DNA of 64,000 nucleotides, from contig NZ_JAOQNH010000001.1 of the NCBI RefSeq assembly GCF_025961205.1, positions 2,566,001-2,630,000 of the forward strand, read 5' to 3'. Positions within the stretch are counted from its first letter, which is position 1. Every line of letters starts with the position of its first letter. The notes below the pieces were generated by a model. It had not been told where the DNA came from, did no database searches, and saw only the letters and a list, made by a program, of their open reading frames with translations. The position numbers and the translations under genes are program-made. The stretch is from Azospirillum fermentarium (GTDB lineage Bacteria; Pseudomonadota; Alphaproteobacteria; Azospirillales; Azospirillaceae). This document shows, one piece after another, positions 16,928 to 25,930 of the stretch.

Positions 16928-19060
16928 GTGTTCCGGCCCCGGTCATCCTTCATGGCGATGCGCCGTCTTCCCCTCCTTCTTCTTCCGATGGCCGTGCTGG
17001 CGGTGTGTCCAGCGTCGGCGCAGCCGCTGACGCCCACCCTGTCCGACTGGGGCGGCACCGGGCTGCTGGAATCGCCCAGCGCCCGCATGCTGCCCGCCGG
17101 CACCGTCACCGCCGGGTTCGCCCGGCAGCGGTACGGAACGCAGCACCTGACCTTCGGGGTTCAGCCCCTGCCCTGGCTGGAGGTGGTGGCCCGCTCCACC
17201 CTGTCGCCCAGCCTGTTCGGGCTGAACGAACCGGGCCTGGATGTGAAATTGCGCCTGTGGGACGAGGGGGAATGGTGGCCGGCGCTCGCCATCGGTGCGC
17301 GGGACGTCAGCGGCATCGGCTATGACCTGCGGGAACGGGGGCGGCTGGCGTCGGAATATCTGGTGGCGACACGGCGCTGGTGGGATCTGGATCTGACGGC
17401 GGGCCTGGGATGGGGCCGGCTGGGCGAAGGGCCGGGCATCGCCAATCCCCTGCCCGGCCGGCTGCGGCGGGACCGCCCGCTGCAGGGGCCCGGCAGCCGC
17501 GGCCCGCCCGGCTGGTTCACCGGACGCCGCATCGGTCTGTTCGCCGGGGTGGAATGGCGCACGCCGCTGGACGGGGTGTCGCTCAAACTCGACCTGCCCG
17601 GCAGCCGCTTCGCCTATGAACGCAGCGTCGATCCCACCTACCCCGCCGGGCCGCCGTGGGGCGTGGCGGTGGCGTGGAAGCCGGCGGGCTGGGCCGACCT
17701 GTCGCTGGGGTGGCAGCAGGGCTATGCCGGGGTGCGCCTGTCGCTCACCCCCGGTCCGGCGGATCTGGCGGAGGAGGGACGCATGCGCACGCCCCCGCCC
17801 CTGTCCTGGCCGGTGCCCCGCGCCCCCGCGGCCATGCCCCGCGACGACCTGCTGGCGGTGGCCGAAGCCGAAGGGCTGCCGGCCCGCGCCGCGGTTCTGG
17901 ACGACGCCCACGCGGTGCTGTGGCTGGACCCGGCGGGCCAGGACGGCCCCGCCGCCCGCCCGGTGGGCCGCGCCGCCCGGCTGCTGGCGGAGGCCGCCGC
18001 GCCGGGGGTGGACTCCCTGACCGTGGTCACCGGATCGGGCGGGCTGACCGGTGCATCCTACAGCCTGCCCCGCGCCCAGGTGGAGCGGGCCATGGCCCGC
18101 CGCGGCAGCCCCGAGGAGATTGCCCGGACCACCGGGGTGACCGGCACCCCGCCGGTTCCGCCCGCGTCCTGGTCGTGGCGGATCATGCCGGTGCTGACCA
18201 TCACCTCCGACCAGAGCCTGTTCGAAGCCGGCGTACCCTATGCCGGGCGCACGGTGACCGAAGCCGGGATGACGGCGGAGCCGGTGCGCGGGGTAGTCCT
18301 CGACGCCACCGCCCGCATCACGCCCGCGTCCACGCTGGGGGCTCTCGACCTCAGCGCCCTGCCGGTGGAACGGCCCGTGCGCAGCGACGTGGCGCTCTAC
18401 GACGCGGTGCCGGTGCGTGCCGGGCGGCTGATGCTGTCGTGGCTGTCCACCCCTGCGGACGGCTGGCACGCCCGCCTGTCCGCCGGCTGGATGGAGGAGA
18501 TGTTCGCCGGCGCCGGGGCCGAGGCGCTGTGGAAACCGGTTCAGGCCCGGTGGGCCATCGGCCTGGACCTGAACCGCGTGTGGAAACGCGAGCCCGCCGC
18601 CGGGCTGGCGGTGCAGCGGGGCAGCGGCCGCATCACCGGGCATCTGGCCGCGTATCTGGAGTCCGGCGACGGCATGAGCACCGCCACCCTGCGCGCCGGG
18701 CGCTATCTGGGCCGCGACCGGGGCGCCACGCTGGACCTGTCGCACCGCTTCGACAACGGGATTGCGGTGGGGGCCCATGTCACCTGGACCGACGGGCCGC
18801 ACACCGGCGGCAACGCGCTGGCCGCCGCTTACGGCCTGTCGGAGGGACGCATCGACCATGGGCTGCGGCTGACGGTTCCGCTGGGCGCCATGGGGCTGGG
18901 CATGGCCGACGGCCTGGCGGCGGGCGGCGCCGCCGTCACCACCCGCAGCATCGGACGCGATGCCGGCCAGCGCCTGGAGCTGCCGTGGACGCTGCACGGG
19001 CGGGTGAACGCCGCCGGTTTCGGCCCCGTGGCGGGAAGCTGGGGGCGGCTGATGGATTAG
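16928..19060 (+). CDS. yjbH: YjbH-family outer-membrane protein
   Basis: A 710-residue exported protein. The N-terminus has a signal peptide (RRLPLLLLPMAVLAVCPASAQ). The YjbH pattern begins at TLSDWGGTGLLESPSARMLPAG, with beta-barrel-like alternation through GVAVAWKPAGWADLSLGWQ and to the C-terminus. In E. coli yjbH belongs to yjbEFGH, linked to exopolysaccharide export. Here yjbE, F and G are not adjacent. GTG 16928 has AAGGA 12 bp upstream; ATG 16952 is also workable. It ends 12 bp before an insertion sequence. Confidence 0.82.
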   Translation: MFRPRSSFMAMRRLPLLLLPMAVLAVCPASAQPLTPTLSDWGGTGLLESPSARMLPAGTVTAGFARQRYGTQHLTFGVQPLPWLEVVARSTLSPSLFGLNEPGLDVKLRLWDEGEWWPALAIGARDVSGIGYDLRERGRLASEYLVATRRWWDLDLTAGLGWGRLGEGPGIANPLPGRLRRDRPLQGPGSRGPPGWFTGRRIGLFAGVEWRTPLDGVSLKLDLPGSRFAYERSVDPTYPAGPPWGVAVAWKPAGWADLSLGWQQGYAGVRLSLTPGPADLAEEGRMRTPPPLSWPVPRAPAAMPRDDLLAVAEAEGLPARAAVLDDAHAVLWLDPAGQDGPAARPVGRAARLLAEAAAPGVDSLTVVTGSGGLTGASYSLPRAQVERAMARRGSPEEIARTTGVTGTPPVPPASWSWRIMPVLTITSDQSLFEAGVPYAGRTVTEAGMTAEPVRGVVLDATARITPASTLGALDLSALPVERPVRSDVALYDAVPVRAGRLMLSWLSTPADGWHARLSAGWMEEMFAGAGAEALWKPVQARWAIGLDLNRVWKREPAAGLAVQRGSGRITGHLAAYLESGDGMSTATLRAGRYLGRDRGATLDLSHRFDNGIAVGAHVTWTDGPHTGGNALAAAYGLSEGRIDHGLRLTVPLGAMGLGMADGLAAGGAAVTTRSIGRDAGQRLELPWTLHGRVNAAGFGPVAGSWGRLMD

Positions 19061-19071
19061 GCGGGCAGCCC

Positions 19072-19090
19072 CAGGGGAATCGGGTGAAGG
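19072..19090. repeat. Left terminal inverted repeat of the ISAs1 element
   Basis: 19 bp, CAGGGGAATCGGGTGAAGG. It matches the right end in inverted orientation at 18 of 19 positions. Confidence 0.85.
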
Positions 19091-19092
19091 GT

Positions 19093-20229
19093 TTATGAGG
19101 TGATGAGACTGGCCAGGAAGTCGTCGTCCCAAGCAGCGAGCTTCCGGCGGATGCGCAGGGAGTCCTTGCCCGGTGCTCTTCGGAGCAGGTTATGGGCCAT
19201 GTGCTTGATGGTGGTGAAGTTGGCGGGGGCGTGCTCGGTACGGATGCGGCATTCGTCGTCACGGAAGATCATGTCCATGACCCAGTGCAGGCTGTTTTCC
19301 ACCGCCCAATGGCTGCGAATGATCGGCCCCAGTTGGGCAGCCAGGAGCACCAGGGAAGCGATGTAGAAGCGGGTTTCGACCTCGGATTTGTCGCCGATGT
19401 CGCGCCGGCTTTCGACCATGACGACGCTGTTCAGCCCCGGCCAATTGTGGCGCTCCTGTAGCCAGGCGACGTCGTGAATGACCGTGGTGGTGCGCGTTTC
19501 GATGCGGCCATGGTCGCCGTCAACCGTCTGGTGCCGGCTGATCGTGGTGTCCGGGAAGCCGCGCTCTTTCTGTTCGATCACGAACAGTTCGACGTCCTCG
19601 CGCAGGCTGCCCTGGTTGCCCTTGAGAGCCAGAAGGTAGTCGGCCTTCTTGGCAAGGATAGCCGTGGCGATGCCGCGCTGGCAGCCCATCGCGTCGATGG
19701 TGACGATGGCACCTTCGATGCTCAGCATTTCCAGCAGCTTGGGAATGGCGACGATCTCGTTCGCCTTCGCGGCGACCTGGACCTGCCCGAGCACCAGCCG
19801 TTGCCGGGCGGCGAAGGCGGAAACCATGTGGATGGCCCCCTTGCCGGCGCTCTTGTGGTGCGACCGCCGCACCGTCTTGCCGTCGATGGCGATGACCTCG
19901 GCGGGGGCGCCGGTCAGGGCGGCAACCCAGGCGACGAAGCAGCGCTGGAAGTGCTCGGCGACCAGCGTGGCGAAGATGTCGCCCAGTTGGTCATGCGACG
20001 GAGTTCCGTGGGCAAAGGCCCGGAACCGCTGCAAAAACGCCAGCTTCTTAGTCCCAAAGCGGGCGATCTCGACAAAGCTCTCCGCTCCCGCCAACACCGC
20101 CAGCAGACACAGCAACAGCACCTCGTCCAACGGGTAGATCACCTTACCGCGTTGCCGAGGGTCCGGCAGCGCACGAAAATGATCCAGAAAAACAATCGTC
20201 TCACCCAGCGCCCCGGTCGCGTCCATCAT
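19093..20229 (-). CDS. ISAs1-family transposase
   Basis: A 378-residue DDE transposase. The first Asp is in VIAIDGKTVRRS, the second in VTIDAMGCQ, and the Glu in SHWAVENSLHWVMDM, the H-repeat/ISAs1 arrangement. The N-terminal block FRALPDPRQRGKVIYPL is also typical. ATG 20229 is chosen; a TTG at 20250 lies in frame. No frameshift or internal stop, so it may be active. Confidence 0.93.
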   Translation of the reverse strand: MMDATGALGETIVFLDHFRALPDPRQRGKVIYPLDEVLLLCLLAVLAGAESFVEIARFGTKKLAFLQRFRAFAHGTPSHDQLGDIFATLVAEHFQRCFVAWVAALTGAPAEVIAIDGKTVRRSHHKSAGKGAIHMVSAFAARQRLVLGQVQVAAKANEIVAIPKLLEMLSIEGAIVTIDAMGCQRGIATAILAKKADYLLALKGNQGSLREDVELFVIEQKERGFPDTTISRHQTVDGDHGRIETRTTTVIHDVAWLQERHNWPGLNSVVMVESRRDIGDKSEVETRFYIASLVLLAAQLGPIIRSHWAVENSLHWVMDMIFRDDECRIRTEHAPANFTTIKHMAHNLLRRAPGKDSLRIRRKLAAWDDDFLASLITS

Positions 20230-20292
20230 GCCCGCCAGTGTCGATGCCAAGGCACGGCATCGATTCAGAACTCCGACCCGTTGTCACGCACT

Positions 20293-20311
20293 CCTTCACC
20301 CGATTGCCCTG
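20293..20311. repeat. Right terminal inverted repeat of the ISAs1 element
   Basis: 19 bp, CCTTCACCCGATTGCCCTG, the complement of the left end with one mismatch. Confidence 0.85.
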
Positions 20312-20322
20312 GGCAGACCCCC

Positions 20323-20351
20323 TTGCCGTTCCCGGCCCGCCGCGCCATAGT
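20323..20351 (+). promoter_or_regulatory. Putative promoter of the thi transport operon
   Basis: TTGCCG (20323-20328), 17-bp spacer, CATAGT (20346-20351). It fits a sigma-70-like promoter and lies between the insertion sequence end and the riboswitch aptamer. Motif match only. Confidence 0.45.
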
Positions 20352-20365
20352 CTCTGCCTCAATCA

Positions 20366-20460
20366 CTGGGGGGAGCCGGCTGGCGGCTGAGAGGTCTCCG
20401 CACCCCTGCGGAGGCGACCCCTGGAACCTGATCCGGTTCATACCGGCGTAGGGATCAGTG
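20366..20460 (+). ncRNA. TPP (THI-element) riboswitch
   Basis: The conserved thiamine pyrophosphate aptamer pieces are present in order: GGGGGGAGCC, GGCTGAGAGG, a variable hairpin (CTCCGCACCCCTGCGGAG), ACCCCTGGAACCTGATC, and CCGGTTCATACCGGCGTAGGGA. The ThiZ-type start codon follows 5 bp after its end, so control is probably at translation initiation: TPP binding would hide the ribosome site. Confidence 0.95.
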
Positions 20461-20464
20461 AGCC

Positions 20465-21223
20465 ATGCATGATGTCCTGCGGGCTGGGCCGTCGGTCCCG
20501 GCCCCCCTCGGCCTATCCATCGCCCGGGCACGGCTGACCCGCGGCGGCGCCCGCCTGTTCGACGGGCTGGGCCTGAGCCTGGAGCCGGCGGCCATCACCA
20601 GCCTGCTGGGGCCGAGCGGGGTGGGAAAGACCACGCTGCTGCGGCTGCTGGCCGGGCTCGACACCCCCGAACCGCCCACCGCCATCGAAACCTCCGACGG
20701 CACCCCGCTGGCCGGACGGGTGGCCTATATGGCGCAGCAGGATCTGCTGCTGCCGTGGCTGGCGCTGCTGGACAACGTGACGCTGGGCGCCCGGCTGCGG
20801 GGAGAGGCGCTGACCGCCACCGTCCGCAGCCGCGCCCGCGGGCTGCTGGCCGCCGTCGGGCTGGCGGGGCGGGAGCGGGACCGGCCCGCGGCCCTGTCGG
20901 GCGGCGAGCGGCAGCGGGTGGCGCTGGCCCGCACGCTGATGGAGGACCGGCCCGTGGTGCTGATGGACGAGCCGTTCTCGGCGCTCGACGCCATCACCCG
21001 CCTGCGGCTTCAGGATCTGGCCGGCACCATGCTGGCCGGACGCACCGTCCTTCTTGTCACGCACGACCCGCTGGAGGCGTTGCGCCTGTCCCACCGGGTC
21101 CATGTGATGAGCGGGCGCCCCGCCGCCATCGGCCCGGCGCTGGAACCGCCCGGCCCCCCGCCCCGCGATCCCGCCACGGTGATGGCTCTGCACGCCGAGG
21201 TGCTGCGGAGGCTGGCGGCATGA
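20465..21223 (+). CDS. thiZ: Thiamine-precursor ABC transporter ATP-binding protein
   Basis: A 252-residue ABC ATPase with Walker A GPSGVGKTT, Q-loop MAQQDLLLPW, signature LSGGERQR, Walker B VVLMDEPFSALD and switch His in VTHDPLE. The TPP riboswitch directly upstream and the ThiY-like binding protein downstream identify it as the ATPase of a ThiXYZ-type importer for the pyrimidine moiety of thiamine. The stop overlaps the next start (ATGA). Confidence 0.9.
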   Translation: MHDVLRAGPSVPAPLGLSIARARLTRGGARLFDGLGLSLEPAAITSLLGPSGVGKTTLLRLLAGLDTPEPPTAIETSDGTPLAGRVAYMAQQDLLLPWLALLDNVTLGARLRGEALTATVRSRARGLLAAVGLAGRERDRPAALSGGERQRVALARTLMEDRPVVLMDEPFSALDAITRLRLQDLAGTMLAGRTVLLVTHDPLEALRLSHRVHVMSGRPAAIGPALEPPGPPPRDPATVMALHAEVLRRLAA

Positions 21224-21990
21224 TCCGCATCATCCGCGGGGCCGTCACCGCCGCCGTGCTGCTGGCGCTGTGGCAGGGGGTGGTGTGGCTGACCGACGTT
21301 CCCCGCTTCATCCTGCCCGGCCCCGGACGGGTGGCCGAGGCCCTGTGGACCCAGGCCCCGCTGCTGGCCCATCACGCCCTGTGGACGCTGGCCGAAATCG
21401 TGGCCGGGCTGGGGCTGGGGGTGGCGCTGGGGGGGGCGTCGGCGCTGCTGCTGTCGGGGTTCCGCCCGGCACGGCGCTGGCTGCTGCCGCTGCTGGTGGT
21501 CAGCCAGGCCATCCCGGTGTTTGCCCTGGCGCCGCTGTTGGTGCTGTGGCTGGGGTACGGCATGGCGTCGAAGATCGCCATGGCGACGCTGATCATCTAT
21601 TTCCCCGTCACCACCGCCCTGTTCGACGGGCTGCGGCGCACCGATCCCGGCTGGGTCGATCTGGCCCGCACCATGGGTGCGGCCCCCGCCGCCGTTCTGT
21701 GGCGGGTGCGGCTGCCGGCGGCGCTGCCGGCGCTGGCGTCCGGCGTGCGGGTGGCGGCGGCGGTGGCCCCCATCGGTGCGGTGATCGGCGAATGGGTGGG
21801 GTCGTCGGCGGGGCTGGGATACCTGATGCTGCACGCCAACGCCCGCATGCAGACCGACGTGATGTTCGCCGCCCTGACAATTCTGGCGGTGTTCGCCATC
21901 GCCCTTTACGCCGGGGTGGACGCGCTGCTGCGCCGTGCCCTGCCCTGGCAGCCCGATGAAGCAACCCTCAACGAGGAACCCACACGATGA
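21220..21990 (+). CDS. thiX: Thiamine-precursor ABC transporter permease
   Basis: A 256-residue inner-membrane permease of the binding-protein-dependent type with about six membrane spans. The coupling loop is in VDLARTMGAAPAAVLWRVRLPAALP, recognisable by the EAA-like spacing. Translationally coupled to thiZ and thiY by 4-bp overlaps at both ends. Confidence 0.9.
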   Translation: MIRIIRGAVTAAVLLALWQGVVWLTDVPRFILPGPGRVAEALWTQAPLLAHHALWTLAEIVAGLGLGVALGGASALLLSGFRPARRWLLPLLVVSQAIPVFALAPLLVLWLGYGMASKIAMATLIIYFPVTTALFDGLRRTDPGWVDLARTMGAAPAAVLWRVRLPAALPALASGVRVAAAVAPIGAVIGEWVGSSAGLGYLMLHANARMQTDVMFAALTILAVFAIALYAGVDALLRRALPWQPDEATLNEEPTR

Positions 21991-22934
21991 AGCATGTGAT
22001 GGCCGCGGTGGTGCTGGCCGCCGGTCTGTGCGCGGCGGTGCCCGCGGCGGCGGCGGACAAGCTGACGCTGATCCTGGACTGGTTCGTCAACCCCGACCAT
22101 GCCCCGCTGGTGGTGGCCAAGGAGCTTGGCTTCTTCACCGACGAAGGGCTCGACGTGGAACTGGTGGCCCCCGCCGATCCCAACGACCCGCCCAAGCTGG
22201 TGGCCGCCGGCCAAGCCGACGTGGCGGTCAGCTACCAGCCGCAGCTTCAGGTGCAGGTGGGCCAGGGGCTGCCGCTGGTGCGCATCGCCACGCTGGTGTC
22301 CACGCCGCTGAACTCCGTCGTCGTCCTGGCCGACGGGCCGGTCAAGAGCGTGAAGGATCTGAAGGGCCGCAAGGTCGGCTTCTCGGTCGGCGGGTTCGAG
22401 GATGCCGTGCTGGGCGCCATGCTGGAAAAGAACGGCCTGTCGCTGAAGGACGTGTCGCTGGTCAACGTGAACTTCAGCCTGTCGCCGTCGATCCTGTCGG
22501 GTCAGGTGGACGCGGTGATCGGCGCCTTCCGCAATTTCGAACTGAACCAGATGGCGCTTGAGGAACGCCCCGGCCGCGCCTTCTTCCCCGAGGAAGAGGG
22601 GGTGCCGCCCTATGACGAACTGGTCCTGGTCGCCAACAAGGCCAAGCTGGACGATCCCCGCCTGCCGCGGCTGGTGCGGGCGGTGGAGCGTGCATCGCTC
22701 TACATCCTGAACCACCAGGAACCGGCCCACGCCGCCTTCGTCAAGGGGCGCCCGGAGCTGAACGACGATCTGAACCGCCGCGCCTGGGCCGACACCCTGC
22801 CCCGCTTCGCCAACAACCCGGCAGCACTGGACCCGGCCCGCTACACCCGCTTCGCCGAGTTCCTGAAGGCCCGCGGCCTGACCGGCACGGTGCTGCCGGT
22901 GGACGCCTACGCCGTCACCTTGCCGGTGAAGTGA
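21987..22934 (+). CDS. thiY: Pyrimidine-precursor-binding periplasmic protein (ThiY/NMT1-like)
   Basis: A 315-residue solute-binding protein with a signal peptide to about residue 23 (AAAAD). The mature part starts with the NMT1/THI5-like signature LILDWFVNPDHAPL, followed by VAKELGFFTDEGLDVELV. ThiY proteins bind N-formyl-4-amino-5-aminomethyl-2-methylpyrimidine, a thiamine breakdown product salvaged via TenA. No tenA is in the window. Last gene of the TPP-controlled operon. Confidence 0.9.
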   Translation: MKHVMAAVVLAAGLCAAVPAAAADKLTLILDWFVNPDHAPLVVAKELGFFTDEGLDVELVAPADPNDPPKLVAAGQADVAVSYQPQLQVQVGQGLPLVRIATLVSTPLNSVVVLADGPVKSVKDLKGRKVGFSVGGFEDAVLGAMLEKNGLSLKDVSLVNVNFSLSPSILSGQVDAVIGAFRNFELNQMALEERPGRAFFPEEEGVPPYDELVLVANKAKLDDPRLPRLVRAVERASLYILNHQEPAHAAFVKGRPELNDDLNRRAWADTLPRFANNPAALDPARYTRFAEFLKARGLTGTVLPVDAYAVTLPVK

Positions 22935-22941
22935 ACAGAAA

Positions 22942-22971
22942 AAGGGCCGGCGATGGGTACCGCCGGCCCTT
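22942..22971 (+). terminator. Terminator of the thi operon
   Basis: An inverted repeat AAGGGCCGGCG (22942-22952) and CGCCGGCCCTT (22961-22971), 8 bp after the thiY stop. T-rich on the right side. Confidence 0.85.
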
Positions 22972-22998
22972 CTCTTCCCATGATCGGTGCTGCACCCG

Positions 22999-24015
22999 TC
23001 AGGCGCTGATGTTCACCGACGAGGCCGCGGGCGTGGACGACGACGCGGACGAATCCGCCGCCGTCGAGGCCGCTGCCGCGCTGCTGCCGCTGCTCAAGCC
23101 GTCCACCGGCACCGACAGGTCCACGTTCAGGTGCATGACCCCCTTGGAATCGGTGGAGGGGGACAGGGTGGCCAATCCCTTCATGCCGCCACCCTTCGAC
23201 GCCATGTCGGTCAGCTTGCCCAGGATGTTCTTCATCTCGTCCGAGCTGAAGTTCTCCGCACCCCGCACGATGATGCCGGTGGCCTTGGCCGTGGCGGTGG
23301 TGGTGGACTGGCCGAACATGGCTTTGGTCATGTCGCCGTTGGCGCCGAACACGGCGGATGCGCTCTGCTCATCCTTGCGGAAGTCGAGCGTGGACTTGGC
23401 GAAGGAGATCGACACCTCGCGGTCGCCGTCCTTGATCTTCAGCTCGATGCCGCGGGATTCGATGGTCCACTGCGACCGGGCCGTCTGCATATCGACGGCC
23501 ATGTTGCTGAAGTCCATGTTCGCCATCTTGGAGTTCATGGCGTCGTCGAAGCTGCCCATGGCGTCCTTGACCTTGTCGTCGGACATGCCGAGGCCGCTGA
23601 GCATGGAGCCCAGATCGCTCTTGAACGAACTGACCGCCTTGTTCAGCAAGCTGGCCACCTGCTTGCCCTGGTCCGCCGCCGCCTGCATGTAGCGCTGCGC
23701 GTCCGTCGCCCGCTTCAGCCCCGCGTTGGCCGACGAGGACGACGGCGCCGAGGACGAGCCGCCGCCCGAGGAATCGGTGGCGGTGCCGCTGTCGTCCTGG
23801 GTCTTGGCCGGCGCCTTGCCCGACATGGCGTCGAGCAGGGATTCCATGGACTGGCTGATGGTGTAGGCCGGGCTGGACGATGCCGGCGTAGCCGCGGACG
23901 TGGTTGCCGCGGCCTTGGCATCCGCAGCCTTGGCGTCCGTGGTCTTCTTGGTGACCGGCGTCGCCACGGTGCTGGCGCTGCTGCCGGGTCCGGTAACTTG
24001 CGTGCTGTAATACAT
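22999..24015 (-). CDS. Ser/Ala-rich protein of unknown function
   Basis: A 338-residue protein without signal peptide or membrane span. The N-terminal 130 residues are low-complexity Ser/Ala/Thr. The middle is helical (QSMESLLDAMSGK, ALNKAVSSFKSDLGSMLSGLG). The second half has alternating strands with charged turns (QWTIESRGIELKIKDGDREVSISF). The ATG at 24015 follows AGGG; an upstream frame to 24069 has no ribosome site. Such low-complexity N-termini occur in secreted or surface proteins, but no family can be named. Monocistronic, with a 237-bp AT-rich gap upstream. Confidence 0.7.
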   Translation of the reverse strand: MYYSTQVTGPGSSASTVATPVTKKTTDAKAADAKAAATTSAATPASSSPAYTISQSMESLLDAMSGKAPAKTQDDSGTATDSSGGGSSSAPSSSSANAGLKRATDAQRYMQAAADQGKQVASLLNKAVSSFKSDLGSMLSGLGMSDDKVKDAMGSFDDAMNSKMANMDFSNMAVDMQTARSQWTIESRGIELKIKDGDREVSISFAKSTLDFRKDEQSASAVFGANGDMTKAMFGQSTTTATAKATGIIVRGAENFSSDEMKNILGKLTDMASKGGGMKGLATLSPSTDSKGVMHLNVDLSVPVDGLSSGSSAAAASTAADSSASSSTPAASSVNISA

Positions 24016-24252
24016 GACACACCCTACAGGCCGCGTGATTGCCCCCGGTGCATAGTATTTCGTTCGCACCGTTTACGGTAGATTAAAATAGCATCGCATC
24101 ACAACGCATAGTGTACATCACCTGTCGTCATCGTGATTCCTTACCAATAAAAGAATCTCCCTATGACGGAAGCGGCGTTGCGATCACCGGGCGGCGGCGT
24201 TACCTAAGGGCATGGCTCCGCAAGGGCCGCCCCACGAGACAGAGCGGGTTCC

Positions 24253-25077
24253 ATGCCGATCAAGACCATTCTGCTTCACATGGCCAACGATGAACGCCAC
24301 GACGTGCGGCTGCGTGTCGCGGTGTCGCTGGCCGCCCGTTTCGGTGCCTTCGTCGATGTGCTGTACATTGCGACTCCGGTGCACATGCCGGCGGCGGTGA
24401 CGGGGCGGGGGGCATCGTACGGGTTCCTGGCCGAAGCGACGGCCATCGCCCATGAGAAGGCCGGGCAGATCGAGCATGAGGTGCGGCAGGCGCTGAAGGA
24501 CTGCTCCTATTCCTGGACGGTGGACGAGGGGGACCATGTGGAGCTGCTGGCCGCCCGCGCCGCCTTCGCCGACCTTGCCATCATCACCCAGAGCCACGCC
24601 GGCCACCTGGAGGACCGGGTGCTGCTGCACGTGCCCGACCGGCTGCCGCTGCAATCCCCCTGCCCCGCCCTGGTCCTGCCTTACGGGGGCATGCCGGAGG
24701 ACGAGTTCGGGCGCAACATCGTCATCGCGTGGAAGAACACGCGCGAGGCCGGGGCCGCGGTGCGCGCCGCCCTTCCCTTCCTGGCCGCCGCGGGCAAGGT
24801 GACGGTGCTGACCATCGACCCGCCCGGCCATACCGGCGACAGCGGGCGCAACATCATGATCTATCTGGAACGCCATGGCATCCGCACCCACCACCAGTCG
24901 GTCATCCAGCAGGGCGGCGATGTGGGCGCCACCATCCTGGAGTGCACCCGCACGCTGGGGGCCGACATGCTGGTGATGGGCGCCTATGGTCATTCACGCC
25001 TGCGCGAACTGGTTCTGGGCGGCGCCACCCGCACCATTCTGGGCGAAGCCACGGTGCCGGTGCTGATGGCCCATTAG
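24253..25077 (+). CDS. Tandem-domain universal stress protein
   Basis: A 274-residue protein with two Usp folds. Domain 1 begins KTILLHMANDE; domain 2 begins NIVIAWKNTRE at about residue 156. Only domain 2 shows the nucleotide-binding loop: GAYGHSRLRELVLGGATRTIL fits G-x2-G-x9-G-T. Domain 1 lacks it. Probable cytoplasmic ATP-binding stress protein; signal unknown. Monocistronic. Confidence 0.92.
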   Translation: MPIKTILLHMANDERHDVRLRVAVSLAARFGAFVDVLYIATPVHMPAAVTGRGASYGFLAEATAIAHEKAGQIEHEVRQALKDCSYSWTVDEGDHVELLAARAAFADLAIITQSHAGHLEDRVLLHVPDRLPLQSPCPALVLPYGGMPEDEFGRNIVIAWKNTREAGAAVRAALPFLAAAGKVTVLTIDPPGHTGDSGRNIMIYLERHGIRTHHQSVIQQGGDVGATILECTRTLGADMLVMGAYGHSRLRELVLGGATRTILGEATVPVLMAH

Positions 25078-25083
25078 GGCCCC

Positions 25084-25797
25084 CTAGCCGGGAGCGGCGG
25101 GGGCACCAAGGGCGGGTGCAAGATGGGCGCCGCCATGGGCGGCGGGGCCGCCTGAGAGCAGCGCCTTGGCCGCGCGCCCGGCCTGCCGGGTGGACACGGC
25201 GCTCAAGCCCCCGCTGATGAGGCCGCCGACGACGGGCAGGAATTTCGTCATGGTGACCACCCCGCCCGCCCCCGCCTTGGTGGAAAGGCGGGCGGCGATG
25301 CGCCGGTTGATCTGAGCAAGGACGGGATCGGACACTCCGGCGACCAGCCTGCCGGTCAGCCGGCTCCCCACCCGCACGCCCGCCGAACGCACCACCTCCG
25401 CCGCCGCCCCGCCCAACAGGCAGAGCTGCGCCAGGGTCTTCACCCGGTGCGACGGCAGATCCCAGCCGTACAGCAGCGCCACCACCGCCACCGTGCGAAG
25501 CTGAAGATAGGTCGCCACCGTCAGCCCGGCGGGAATGGTCACCGCGCCGAACACCAGACCGGGCAACCCCAGCAGAAAGCCGCTCCCCGCCGCCTTGGCG
25601 GTTTGCCACGCGATGAAATGATCCACGCTTTCGTCGGGGGTCCGCCCGCTTTTGCGGTATTCCGCAGAAAGCTGGTAGCAGGATTTTTCGGGGTTCCAGG
25701 CGCTGTCGGCGTTGACGATGCCGGCCCAGATCTTATCGACCACCTGAACAGCCAGCCCCGGTTTTTCATGGGTTGAATAGCCGCTGGTAATTGCCAT
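25084..25797 (-). CDS. EcsC-family protein
   Basis: A 237-residue protein matching the EcsC pattern: a polar N-terminus, then Gly-rich hydrophobic segments (GFLLGLPGLVFGAVTIPAGLTVATYLQLR) and a second hydrophobic block (FLPVVGGLISGGLSAVSTRQAGRAA). Likely membrane-associated; function unclear in the family. ATG 25797 follows CCAAGG. It converges with the Usp gene, whose stop is 6 bp away. Confidence 0.82.
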   Translation of the reverse strand: MAITSGYSTHEKPGLAVQVVDKIWAGIVNADSAWNPEKSCYQLSAEYRKSGRTPDESVDHFIAWQTAKAAGSGFLLGLPGLVFGAVTIPAGLTVATYLQLRTVAVVALLYGWDLPSHRVKTLAQLCLLGGAAAEVVRSAGVRVGSRLTGRLVAGVSDPVLAQINRRIAARLSTKAGAGGVVTMTKFLPVVGGLISGGLSAVSTRQAGRAAKALLSGGPAAHGGAHLAPALGAPAAPG

Positions 25798-25873
25798 TCG
25801 AATACCTTGGAATTCAAAATAATAAAACCACTCCCTTCTTGAAAAGAGAGCACAGAGACTCATTCGAAATCCA

Positions 25874-25906
25874 CAAAAACAAAACGGCCCCAAACGGGGC
25901 CGTTTT
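25874..25906 (-). terminator. Terminator of the NhaD-like antiporter gene
   Basis: AAAACGGCCCC (25881-25891) and GGGGCCGTTTT (25896-25906) form a perfect 11-bp stem with a 4-nt loop. On the minus strand it is followed by a T-run (GTTTTTG), 25 bp past the antiporter stop. Confidence 0.9.
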
Positions 25907-25930
25907 GCACACACTCGAATTCTTGTTCTG

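Larger units (their letters stand above)
19072..20311 (-). mobile_element. ISAs1-family insertion sequence, complete
   Basis: An element of about 1240 bp bounded by terminal inverted repeats: CAGGGGAATCGGGTGAAGG at 19072-19090 and its complement with one mismatch at 20293-20311. It carries a single intact transposase on the minus strand. Just outside the ends, GGCAGCCC (19064-19071) and GGCAGACC (20312-20319) match at 7 of 8 bases and look like a target duplication that has since changed by one base. It separates yjbH from the riboswitch-controlled thi operon without breaking a gene. Confidence 0.88.
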
